Source: Isochrysis galbana (lineage: Eukaryota; Haptophyta; Isochrysidales; Isochrysidaceae). From it: DNA of 64,000 nucleotides. Both the position numbers and the translations under genes were made by a program. Location: positions 4,643,419 to 4,707,418 of the forward strand of contig CM030939.1 in NCBI GenBank assembly GCA_018136815.1, given 5' to 3'. Below the pieces are notes generated by a model. That model was not told the DNA's origin and searched no databases. It saw only the letters and a program-made list of their open reading frames with translations. Below, one piece after another: positions 21,537 through 29,769 of the stretch (its first letter is position 1; the number at the start of each line of letters is the position of its first letter).

Positions 21537-21863
21537 ATGTATGATACTATAACCATGTCCAACACTATCGATAACATAGATTACGTAACAGTACTAAATC
21601 CGGAACCGGAAAAAATCAAGATTTACCTTAGTAGCACGGCATCCGACAACAGGGTGTGGCGGTACTACATTGATCGAGCTCTTAATAACAAGGAGGAGGA
21701 GCTGTACGAAAAGTTCGTGAACAAGCTTGGTGATGACAAATACGGCAGGTTCATAAGGGCATACATATCATTCAGGCGTTTCGATAGAGGGTATGTCAAT
21801 TACGATCAGCTCACGCAAATTGCCGATAACGAGGGGTTCAGACATCAAATGAATAATGAATAA
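21537..21863 (+). CDS. Virus-like small ORF A
   Basis: 108 aa from ATG 21537 (a second in-frame ATG follows at codon 7), low-GC codon use unlike the GC-rich genes around it. The sequence is rich in Asn, Asp, Tyr, Lys and Ile (for example NKEEELYEKFVNKLGDDKYG). No signal peptide, membrane segment or family was recognised. Its stop overlaps the start of the next ORF, an arrangement usual in large DNA viruses and bacteria but not in this intron-bearing genome. Confidence 0.6.
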   Translation: MYDTITMSNTIDNIDYVTVLNPEPEKIKIYLSSTASDNRVWRYYIDRALNNKEEELYEKFVNKLGDDKYGRFIRAYISFRRFDRGYVNYDQLTQIADNEGFRHQMNNE

Positions 21864-22017
21864 CATTGATAATCCAAATAAACATAATTTGGATACGATT
21901 ATGATAGATGGTGATCTCAAGAACGATGTAAAGACATTGGTGAAGAGGGTGTTGTCAGTCTCGCGAAAGTTGTATGAGGAAAAGATGCGACCCCCCCACG
22001 CTAGAAGGTCACGTTGA
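21856..22017 (+). CDS. Virus-like small ORF B, overlapping ORF A
   Basis: Starts at ATG 21856, eight nucleotides before the end of ORF A, and encodes 53 aa ending at TGA 22017. The first about 40 residues share the Asn/Asp/Lys-rich character of ORF A (GDLKNDVKTLVKRVL); the last dozen turn Pro/Arg-rich and GC-rich, so the frame probably runs out of the island into host DNA and the true C-terminus is lost. Function unknown. Confidence 0.45.
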   Translation: MNNIDNPNKHNLDTIMIDGDLKNDVKTLVKRVLSVSRKLYEEKMRPPHARRSR

Positions 22018-22074
22018 CGTTATGTAAGAACACGGACCAAACGACCAAACCCGTTCCATCCCCCTATTCAAAGG

Positions 22075-22170
22075 CGATCAGCGCGCCAATCACCATCCAG
22101 CATCCAGCATGGAAACGCGTACAATCACAAAGGCGAGAAGCGCTCAATCACCATCACCCACAGCATAGAT
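22075..22170 (+). repeat. Imperfect tandem repeats at the right of ORFs A/B
   Basis: Diverged units of the 21281-21450 array: AATCACCATCCAGCATCCAG, ACGCGTACAATCACAAAGG, then 28 bp identical to 21281-21308 and CACCCACAGCATAGA. The last unit overlaps the 3' end of the GT29-like ORF. Confidence 0.8.
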
Positions 22171-22733
22171 GTCGGATGATGACCTCCATTCCAATTCATC
22201 CCAAAGACATCAATCGTCTCCACACTCGGATGTGATTGCAGATAGTCCAGCACAGCTGCTCCCGTCGATGGGCCACAAGGAGTCGATGAGTGGGGCTTCG
22301 AAGTCTTACAGCTGTCAAAGAGTCGCTTACGGTACAGGTGAATCATCGAGTTCTTGCCGTGAATCTTCTCGAAGACTTCCAACGATGGCATGACCATCAC
22401 CCTGTCTGTTGGATGCAAGTATGAACGACTCGACACAACGACAACGACCCAGATGGGCACGTCTGACGGAAAATAATCAGGAGGCGGAATGTTCTCCAGA
22501 TTGTCGCGCCTTACTAAGACGTCAATCGGCTCACCTTCCAGCATGTTCTTACGATCGTTAAATCGTATCACAAAGGACGACACTCGGATCTTGTTCCGTT
22601 GCTCCTCACTCAAAGGGCCATTGCCTACAACTGTCACGTGCTTCGGTACAATGTCATCCATGACTACCCACCAAGTAGGGAGTAGGCACATCAAGGAGTT
22701 TGTATCGGAGACGGAGATATCATTGTTTCCCAT
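22125..22733 (-). CDS. GT29 (sialyltransferase-like) ORF, 3'-truncated
   Basis: 202 aa from ATG 22733, low-GC. An L-motif-like segment (VTVVGNGPLSEEQRNKI then SSFVIRFND), an S-motif-like segment (GPSTGAAVLDYL, VETIDVFGMNW) and a following HHP are in the order seen in glycosyltransferase family 29, which transfers sialic acid from CMP-sialic acid to glycans. After HHP the frame enters the flanking tandem repeat and ends 14 codons later, so the VS-motif region (HxxxxE) is missing and activity is doubtful. There is no clear N-terminal membrane anchor. No introns are needed, again unlike the host genes. The family call rests on motif order only. Confidence 0.65.
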   Translation of the reverse strand: MGNNDISVSDTNSLMCLLPTWWVVMDDIVPKHVTVVGNGPLSEEQRNKIRVSSFVIRFNDRKNMLEGEPIDVLVRRDNLENIPPPDYFPSDVPIWVVVVVSSRSYLHPTDRVMVMPSLEVFEKIHGKNSMIHLYRKRLFDSCKTSKPHSSTPCGPSTGAAVLDYLQSHPSVETIDVFGMNWNGGHHPTSMLWVMVIERFSPL

Positions 22734-22959
22734 ACGAGGGTAGACGCGTGAACAATTACCTTAACGGTAAAAATAAAACTCAAATCCTCGAATTTCGAGA
22801 TGAAAATCGGCGAACCTGGACTTGAGCCCAGGGAGAATCCGAATCTGCACGCCTTGCGCGACCACGGCGAACATAGAAGACGGTATATAGCGAAGAAGAC
22901 TCGTACTCGTGCCGAAATATTCATGCCAAAAGGCCTGAATACAACATGCCTTTGTGGCG

Positions 22960-23880
22960 GCCGTTTACCCCCCCCCCCCCTCTCTGATAGCTTTAGGGGG
23001 GAATAGCCCCTAGGGGCTCGAGGACAATGCCCCGATAGCTACTCGCGCCCCTGCCTCCCCCCCCGATAGCTACTGGGGGCCGTTGTTTCCCCCCGATAGC
23101 AAACGGGGGCTGTCTTTCGCCCCCGATATAGCAAACGGCAAACGGGGGCCCGCCTCAACAGCACGCGATAGCTCCCCGGGGCATATCGGGGTATTTTCTC
23201 GGTCCCCCGATCCCGGATGGGACAATAGGCTTCTAATAGGTTCTATTAAGAGGTCAAGAGGCCTACCAGACCTGTTAACCGTTACCTGTTAATAGGTAAT
23301 AGGTAGTAAAAAACCATTAAAAAACTTTTAATATTCTCGCCTCGCGCGTGGCTATGTAGGTACCGCTATCGTAGCCACGCCCAGATCATCTCAAATCCCT
23401 TCCTCTCCCTAGGAACTAAGCTCAGAAGTCAGAAGCAGAAGCGAATCATATTCGTATTATAAAGCTCATACTACTAATAAATCTATAATATTATAGTAAA
23501 ATGAGTTTTATTTCGAGACCTGTTACGGACCTATTTCGACCTCTTAACACGTCCTCTTAATAGGAAGAGGCCCCCGAAACCTGTTGACCTCGTACCTGTT
23601 GTCCCATCCGGGCCCCCGATAGCTATCGGGGGGGCTGTTGGCGATCGGGAGAAAATTTCCCCCGCGGCTAGCTATCGGGGCGATACACTATAGATATACT
23701 ATATAGCAAACGGGGGCGCGCCTCAAAACGCGATAGCTCCCCGGGGCATATCGGGGGATTTTCTCGGTCCCCCGATACATATCGGGGGGGCTGTTGGCGA
23801 TCGCGGGAGAAAATTTCCCCCCGATGGCTATCGGGCCCCCGATAGCTATCGGCTATCGGGGGGCGTTGGCGGCTGACCCT
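22960..23880. repeat. Cluster of short palindromes, core CCCGATAGCTATCGGG
   Basis: At least ten full or half copies of a CCCCGATAGC/GCTATCGGGG palindrome lie at 22975-23200 and 23605-23870. Two longer near-identical blocks (GCAAACGGGGG, CGCGATAGCTCCCCGGGGCA, TATCGGGG, ATTTTCTCGGTCCCCCGAT) lie at about 23133-23212 and 23707-23785. Between them is a distinct segment bounded by a 14-bp inverted repeat. Confidence 0.9.
23212..23612. mobile_element. Putative MITE-like foldback inserted in the palindrome cluster
   Basis: CCCGGATGGGACAA at 23212-23225 and TTGTCCCATCCGGG at 23599-23612 are exact inverted repeats. Just inside, CTATTAAGAGG (left) and CCTCTTAATAG (right) form a second inverted pair. 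The interior also carries an R7-like block (23325-23400) and AT-rich DNA. Length is about 400 bp and no ORF is present. A non-autonomous DNA transposon is the simplest reading. Confidence 0.6.
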
Positions 23881-24468
23881 GGGGGGTAACGGGGTAACAT
23901 ATATATCTCGAATAAGTGGACGCACAAATCCTCATTTACGTGTGCGCCTTCGCTATTGAGCACGCATGTATGACCACGGACGGACTTTTAGCACTCAAAA
24001 CACACGGGTCCCACAAGGGTGGAAGCACAATCTAATCAGACAACAGACAAGGTGCCGCTGCGCACTCCTTCCAACAATTTAAGGAGCGCGCTATGCTCCA
24101 ACACGAGATAAATGACGGCCCACGTCCGCGCTAGTGTGACACGGACAAAGACTCGCGGAAATACTGATCGTCGAGAAAGCACCGCTGCGATCAACGCTGC
24201 CGACAAACATACCACAGGTAGAGCGATCGCGCGCGGACACAACTCGCACACCAAATGTTGGAGGGCGATGCATAGCTACCGGGAGCCCACCAATCGGCTG
24301 GCACACAACGATAGTCGCAGGTTGTGGTCGGCGCATCGAGCGCATGTCTGAGGGCGCGAATGCCGCCAGGGTGGTGGAGTAGACGCTCGTTGACACGATG
24401 CTGTGGTCTCGACGAGGGCACTATTGTCTTCTCCTTGAGGTGGAGCTCCAAGGGCAAAGGTGCACTGC

Positions 24469-26134
24469 TTACGGCATGAAGTAACCGAGGCGCGTCATGA
24501 TTTGGAAGGTGCGCTCCGAAGAGTTGAGGGCGTAGAAGTGAAGGCCGGGGACGAGCTTCGAGTCAACGAGCTTCTTGCACAAGTCAGTCATGTAGTCAAG
24601 GCCGAAGTCGATGAACTCGGCCTTTTTGTCATCGCCCGAAAGCTCCGCAACCTGCACATCGGTGGCGTGGAGATGAGAATAGAGACAGGGCGGGGGTAGG
24701 GGAGATGCGGAAAGAAGTGCGATACGGAGGCCGAACGGTTCAAAACGACATACTGTCGCACACCTTTTTGGCCATCTCGGGTGGAATGCGCGTCTTGCAG
24801 AAACCAGTCATGCGCTTGAAGCCACCGTATGCATTCAGGGGCATGATGCCCGGGAAGATGGGCGCCTTGATGCCCTTGGCCCGCACGTCGGCAACCCAGT
24901 TCTTGAAGTGGTCGAAGTCGTAAAAGAGCTGAGGAAGACGGCGTAAAAGGGATAGGTCTTGGCAACATCCTAGCACTCCAAGCATCTACGAGCGCATTGG
25001 CACAGCGCAGCTCGGCGCCCCAGTGCAGCGCTCAGCGCGACATCATGCACACCTGGGTGATGATCACATCGCCTCCTGCGTCGCACTTCTCCTTGAGGTA
25101 GTTGAGCTCAATCTCATAGTTCTCGTCGGAGCACACGTACTCCTCGCCGTCGACGTCAACGACACGCGCCTTCTCCCTGTCACTCATTGGGCGACCGAGC
25201 TCAGACACCTTGGTGATGCGGTCAGGGTGGCCCTCCGGGTAGCCTGCAACCTGACAGGTGGGCATCACTCGGCACGGTCGGAGAAGTTCAGGACAAGGGA
25301 CATTCCAAAGGCGAGCGATAGAACAGAGGTCGAGACGCACAGCCTTGCGCTCGCGCAGGCATGTTCTCAAGCACAGCTAGGGCGGTACGGCTAGCGAGAC
25401 CACACGCCTGGATGGAGAAGTAGTCGCCATAGTTTGCACGCATGTACTTCACGAGATCGAGCGCACAGGCGAAGCCGCCCTCGGTGACCTCCCAGCGCTC
25501 CTGGCCCTTGGGAGGATCGCCGCGCAGGGCAACAATATTACAGATGCCGGCCGCCTTGGCACCAGCGAGGCCTGCGTCGCACACTTCCTTGGACTGGTTG
25601 GTGCAAGTGAGATGCATGTTGACCATGACGCCATGCTTCTGCTGCGATACCTTGGAGAGCTCGAGAGTCAGGTCGGATGTCGAGCCGCCGGCGCCCCAGG
25701 TGAAGTCCATGAAGAGAGGCTTCTGTTTTGCCATCTCAGCAATAACTTTGTGAAGCTGCGAGCAGGAGAAGTGCACAGGAGGATTGAGCACAGACTCCTA
25801 GGGGTGCATATGTGCAGCGGGTCCGGGTGTGGTTGGCAAGCTGCAAGCGCGGGGTAGCAGATCGCCGCGATGAGGTACCTTGGCCACTCCCTCCTCGGTG
25901 CGCGGCGGAAAGTACTCAAACGAAATGAATGGCTGGTCCGTGGCTGCAGTCCACGCATTGACCATGTCAATGATCCTGCCGCACCGCCAAGAGAGAATAG
26001 CTGAGCAAGACGCGCGAGAGCGGGCAGGAGGGCGGGGGGGGGGGGATGGTGGCGCAGTGGTCCGATTTTGGGCCGAAGTGCAATCTACAGGTGAACGCAT
26101 GGAAGCCGATAAGGAGAGCAGTGGAGGGCAGAGA

Positions 26135-26210
<76 letters not shown>

Positions 26211-26373
26211 AAGAGTTTGTGGGTGAGTGAGTGAGTGAGCGCACGCGCTCACGCGTGTGCAGACCGACTCACTTTCCGTTCTGGATGCTCGGCAGCTTGC
26301 CGCGCTTGTCGCTCCCGCGGCCCGCCACGTCGTCGGCGAGGGTGGTGGCGAAGGTGAGGTACGAGTCGGTCAT
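24469..26373 (-). CDS. MTHFR: Methylenetetrahydrofolate reductase, catalytic domain only
   Basis: Six exons: 26273..26373, 25879..25975, 25408..25755, 25053..25250, 24764..24928, 24469..24651; all phases agree and give 363 aa. The enzyme reduces 5,10-methylene-THF to 5-methyl-THF for methionine synthesis. Seen in order: [14 protein letters not shown] (catalytic Glu near residue 54), [67 protein letters not shown] and [16 protein letters not shown]. The protein stops at RLGYFMP, where animal, plant and fungal enzymes continue into a C-terminal regulatory domain; a further exon beyond 24469 was not found. Intron 3 must use a GC donor (CAG/GCGTGT). Intron 1 contains a long (CT)n tract. A cytosolic location is likely, as no leader is visible. 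Confidence 0.93.
26127..26212. repeat. (CT)n microsatellite in MTHFR intron 1
   Basis: An uninterrupted run of about 40 CT dinucleotides on the plus strand, inside the intron between exons 1 and 2; the transcript would carry (AG)n. Confidence 0.98.
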
Positions 26374-27401
26374 GGCGCCGAGAGAGGGGAGGGGGGTGCT
26401 GCACGAGCTCTGGGGATATTCACCGAGAAGAACGGGGAGGAAAGGTAAAGAACGGACGGAGGTACAAGAGAAGGGAATGGCGAGTCAGCGCGAGAGAGAG
26501 AGGATGAGGGGAGAGATACTAGGGAAAGGGTCTATTGTTGTAGGGGGGTCCTGTGAGTTGAGGGGCTGAGCAAGAAACGAGAGGAAAGGGAGGGGAAACG
26601 GAGGAGGAGAAGAAAGAGAGGGAGCGAGAGGGGGAGATGAGGAGAGGCGAGAGGAGGAGAAGCAGGGAGAGTGAGAGAGGGAAGAAGCCAAAAGAGAGAA
26701 GAGAGGTGGTGGTGGAGAGAAGAGGAAGCACGCAGACGGAAGCGAAGATTTTTGGGTTAGAAAGAGAATTGAGGAGAGAGAGAGAGTTCCCTTGGCGGCA
26801 AAGGGAGAAGAGAGAGAGAGCTGGGAAAGGGTGTGGGATGATGGGGGGAATAGAAGAAAGAGTGGGTCGGGAAGATGGAGAAAGCAGCGAGGAAGAAAGG
26901 TTTGGCGGTGGAGCGTCTCCTTCGAATCTCAAAATAGCATAATATAGATGAGAAGATGGGAGAGGGACCCCGAGAATATTCTTGTGAGATGACTCAAGAT
27001 CCAGAGAGAGAGGGGGGGGAAGGGGAAGGGGAAGGGGGAGAGTCGAGTCCGGGCGGATAGAGTAATTCTTTGGGGGAAGAAGCAGGGAATCCCACGATGG
27101 GTACGTGTTCTAGCAGCCCGAGAGAGAGGGAGAGAGGGCTGTTGATAACTGGGAGGAGAGGGGACGAGAAGGGAAGAATAAGAGGGGGGGAGGCGAATGT
27201 TGGGAGGGGATGGCAGAGAGAGGGTGGAGAGGGAGAGGGAAGAGAGAGGGGGGGAAGATAGAGAGGGGAGGAGGGAGGGAGGAGAGGGAGACGAGAGAGA
27301 GGGACGAGAGAGAGACTGAGGATGAGAGAGAAATCACGTGGCGAATCTTTTGTATTCATCGAGGCCCTCCGGAGCGAGTTGAGACCCGATCGGCGAGAGA
27401 C

Positions 27402-27438
<37 letters not shown>

Positions 27439-28064
27439 CGCGCGCTGCTCCCGCGTCGGCGACGCGCACATCGTGTTCGTGGGGGGAGTACACCCCTCAC
27501 CTCCGCAAATGCGACAGAGGCGGAGGCGACAGGATGGCGACGTAGCTGCTGGTAGTGGGAGATCAAGCCCACCCCCCACACACACACATATCACACATCG
27601 CGTCATCGCGTCCACGGTCTCCAATGAAAGACGAAAGGACAAAAGACAAAAGACAAAAGACTCGAGGGGTGTTGCCACATTGCCACGTCACAGCGTATTA
27701 CCATGACACCCTTGCGGACTCCATGCCGCGAAGGTACCCCTCCCCTTCCCCCCTTGATTGATGCCACCCAGCACCCGGCTATTCACTAGCGTTCTACCTA
27801 CCTACGCTAGCTAGCTAGAGAGAGCAGAGACTACAAAGACTGAAAAGCCTCAGATTTAGTTTCTTTCTCCCCCCCCCCCCCTTCCAAGGCTAGGGCTCGG
27901 CAGAACCAATTAATGATTAACATCTAATGATTAATCGGTACTCAGTACTCACCCAAGTAATCTGGGGTTTTGGCGCCAGTCAAGGAACTACTAGGCAGTT
28001 TCGGAGAAACTGCCGGCGTTAATCGATTAATAGGGGGGGGGTTGGCGGGTTTGCCCCGAAGTGC
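26374..28064. other. Homopurine-rich 5' flank of MTHFR and intergenic DNA
   Basis: From 26440 to about 27440 the plus strand is nearly all purine (GA-rich; pyrimidine on the MTHFR coding strand), including a (GA)n run at 27406-27435. 27440-28064 contains no recognised feature except a poly-C run at 27870 and CTAGCTAGCTAGAGAG at 27806. Ser/Leu- or Arg/Glu-rich frames here are artefacts. Confidence 0.6.
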
Positions 28065-28377
28065 CTACCGCCTGAGGCGCCCACGGCTACGAGGCCAGAC
28101 GGCCAGGGGCCGGGCCGGCGGCTGGCGGGCCCGCGGGCCCCGGCAGACGGGAAAGTTCTGCCTGCACTTCACCATGAACTGCGAGACGCCTTTGGAAAGC
28201 CGCTGGCCCACGATCTTCTCGCATTCATAGGTGACGTCCTTGGCCGCAGGGTCGAAGGCGCTCGTTCGTGGGCGTGCGCTTGAGCGCGCCTGTGCCTTTG
28301 GGCTTCGGGGCAGACGCGGCTGCCGCCGTGGCCTCGGCCGCTCGGGCAGCCTTCGTCCTCGGCCCCCTTTTGCCCAT
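28065..28377 (-). pseudogene. Broken chromodomain ORF
   Basis: From ATG 28377 a basic, Ala/Lys-rich N-terminus (MGKRGPRTKAARAAEATAAA) reads into a stop at 28225. In a neighbouring frame, from about 28265, comes KDVTYECEKIVGQRLSKGVS then QFMVKC, matching the start of a chromodomain (usual pattern Y-x-V-E-K-I-V-x-x-R), which binds methylated histone tails or occurs in chromovirus integrases. The frames differ by one register, and the second half of the chromodomain (the W-K-G-W region) is absent. It is therefore a frameshifted fragment, or two exons with an intron I could not place. Foldback repeats flank it. Confidence 0.5.
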
Positions 28378-28544
28378 TGCGCGCGCCGCCGACGAGAACA
28401 AGAGAGTTGGCCCCCTTCTCCCACCTTTCCCCCCCCCCCCCCTACCGCGCGCAACCCCGCGAAAATTCCCGCCACGCAATGCATTTATAGGTGTTAATAG
28501 GGCTATTAATAGGGAGTTTTGAAATTGAAAAAAACTTTGAAGGG

Positions 28545-28640
28545 TAGGGCGGTCAAACACGCCTTTTAACTTCTAAGGGTGAAAATTCACCAAGTCAGAC
28601 TTGCAAGTCAAGATTGAGGTTTTATCACGCGATTTTTAGG
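28545..28640 (+). repeat. Dispersed repeat family R6, copy 1
   Basis: GGTAGGGCGGTCAAAC, TTAACTTCTA, GGGTGAAAATTCACCAAGTC and CAAGATTGAGGTTTTATCAC; the reverse complement, slightly shorter, is at 39415-39515. Confidence 0.85.
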
Positions 28641-28859
28641 GTATTACGTATTACACACTTGAAATGGGTATACTAGGCAGAATCTTATAAGAAATATGCA
28701 CATTTTCGACGCCATTCAACACACAGGGGTGGGAGGGAGAGCGGAGCCACAGGGCGATAGTGTCGATGAGTTGCTAGGTATGGTCCACATGACGCGCCCC
28801 ATGATGTGAGCCTCGCTGAGCTCGCGGAGAGCTTGGGCGCGGCGGGGGGCTATCCCGTC

Positions 28860-29045
28860 CAAGGCTAGGGCTCGCGATTAATAGGGTGTTTTCAAAATGT
28901 TTTCAAAACCCCCCTATTAGTACCTATTAATAATCTATTAATAGCCAACCGATTAATAGGGTGGCTAAAAAACCACCGATTAATCGCCTATTAATCGGCC
29001 ATCTCAAAACCCCCTATTAATCGCCTATTAATACCTATTAATAGT
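28860..29045. repeat. AT-rich foldback repeat, core CCTATTAAT / ATTAATAGG
   Basis: At least ten alternating forward and inverted copies of ATTAATAGG or ATTAATCGG within 185 bp, spaced by (T)TTCAAAAC and GGTGGCTAAAAAACCACC (an internal palindrome at 28961-28978). Further copies lie at 28015-28035 and 28490-28515, flanking the broken chromodomain ORF. Confidence 0.85.
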
Positions 29046-29344
29046 CATGTAATTGACGGATCGAGCATGACCACGGGCTCGATATGCGATGATTCGGAAG
29101 GGAGACGATCGGCGGAAGGCGCGGCGAAGGAGGCCGGGAGTGATGGAATGACGGGCTGGACCACCTCCTCAGCAGAGGAAGGCGGGAGGACGGTCTTGGG
29201 CGAGGGCGAGCGCGACGACGGAGCGGACCGCAACAAGAGGGCTCTGGACGAGTCGCCCCTGGCGGTGTGGGGCGTCCCAAGTGAGGCGTGGGGCGCGGTG
29301 GCGAGGGTCGACTGAGGTTCGGGAGCGGTCGCGGCACGCTTCAT
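29045..29344 (-). CDS. Hypothetical Ser/Pro/Ala-rich ORF or first exon
   Basis: ATG 29344 opens a 99-codon frame rich in Ala, Pro and Ser, ending exactly where the ATTAATAGG repeat begins. Coding-like GC at third positions and a proper ATG give it some support, but the composition is biased and no family was recognised. It may be the 5' part of the broken chromodomain gene, interrupted by the repeat (inference). Confidence 0.25.
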   Translation of the reverse strand: MKRAATAPEPQSTLATAPHASLGTPHTARGDSSRALLLRSAPSSRSPSPKTVLPPSSAEEVVQPVIPSLPASFAAPSADRLPSESSHIEPVVMLDPSIT

Positions 29345-29769
29345 AGGCTATGGTCCATAGGGCTCAAAACTCAAAATATAACGATTTTTTATGAATTCCA
29401 TTTAATTGTAATTGTATTGGCAGTGATCTATTGTCGGCGCCGACCTTAAAACTTGATGATGTCCGTACCGGCATCGATAATACATAACGCGTCCTCGCCC
29501 ACATGGGCCTTTTATCAGCATCGACCGTGAGGACGCCTACTTCTCCTCAAAATCGCCATAGAAACTCGCATTGGCTTGCCACCGGAGGCCTACCGCCTCT
29601 CATTGCGGAGTCGGCCACCGGATGCCTACCGCCACTCATTGCGGAGTCGCGTGCGCACGCAGGCAGCCAGCGGGCAGCCAGCTAGCAACAACACCCCACC
29701 CCACGATGCGGCAGCGGAGGCGTGACACCGGCAAATCGCCGTACGCGCATCGCAGGGCGCCGGCCGAGT
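29345..29769. other. Intergenic DNA
   Basis: AT-richer DNA between the Ser/Pro-rich ORF and the Misato stop. A GCCTACCGCC(T/A)CTCATTGCG direct repeat occurs at 29588-29607 and 29626-29645, about 38 bp apart. Nothing else was recognised. Confidence 0.5.

Larger units (their letters stand above)
22740..24468. other. Intergenic region dominated by palindromic repeats
   Basis: No gene is supported. 22960-23880 holds the GATAGCTATCGGGG repeat cluster and a nested foldback. 23900-24468 is 3'-flanking DNA of the MTHFR gene with no recognised feature. A tRNA-B-box-like sequence at 22805-22830 was rejected as a tRNA. Confidence 0.55.

Noticed and set aside
22800-22870. tRNA gene (minus strand, B-box-like GGCTCAAGTCC with a CGG anticodon-like loop)
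   Set aside because: No 5' strand pairs with the TTCGCCG acceptor-like end, the variable loop would be absent and the T-stem has mismatches. At most a degenerate tRNA-like sequence.
22960-23880. CRISPR-like array
   Set aside because: The repeats are palindromes with irregular spacing and no unique spacers, in a nuclear genome.
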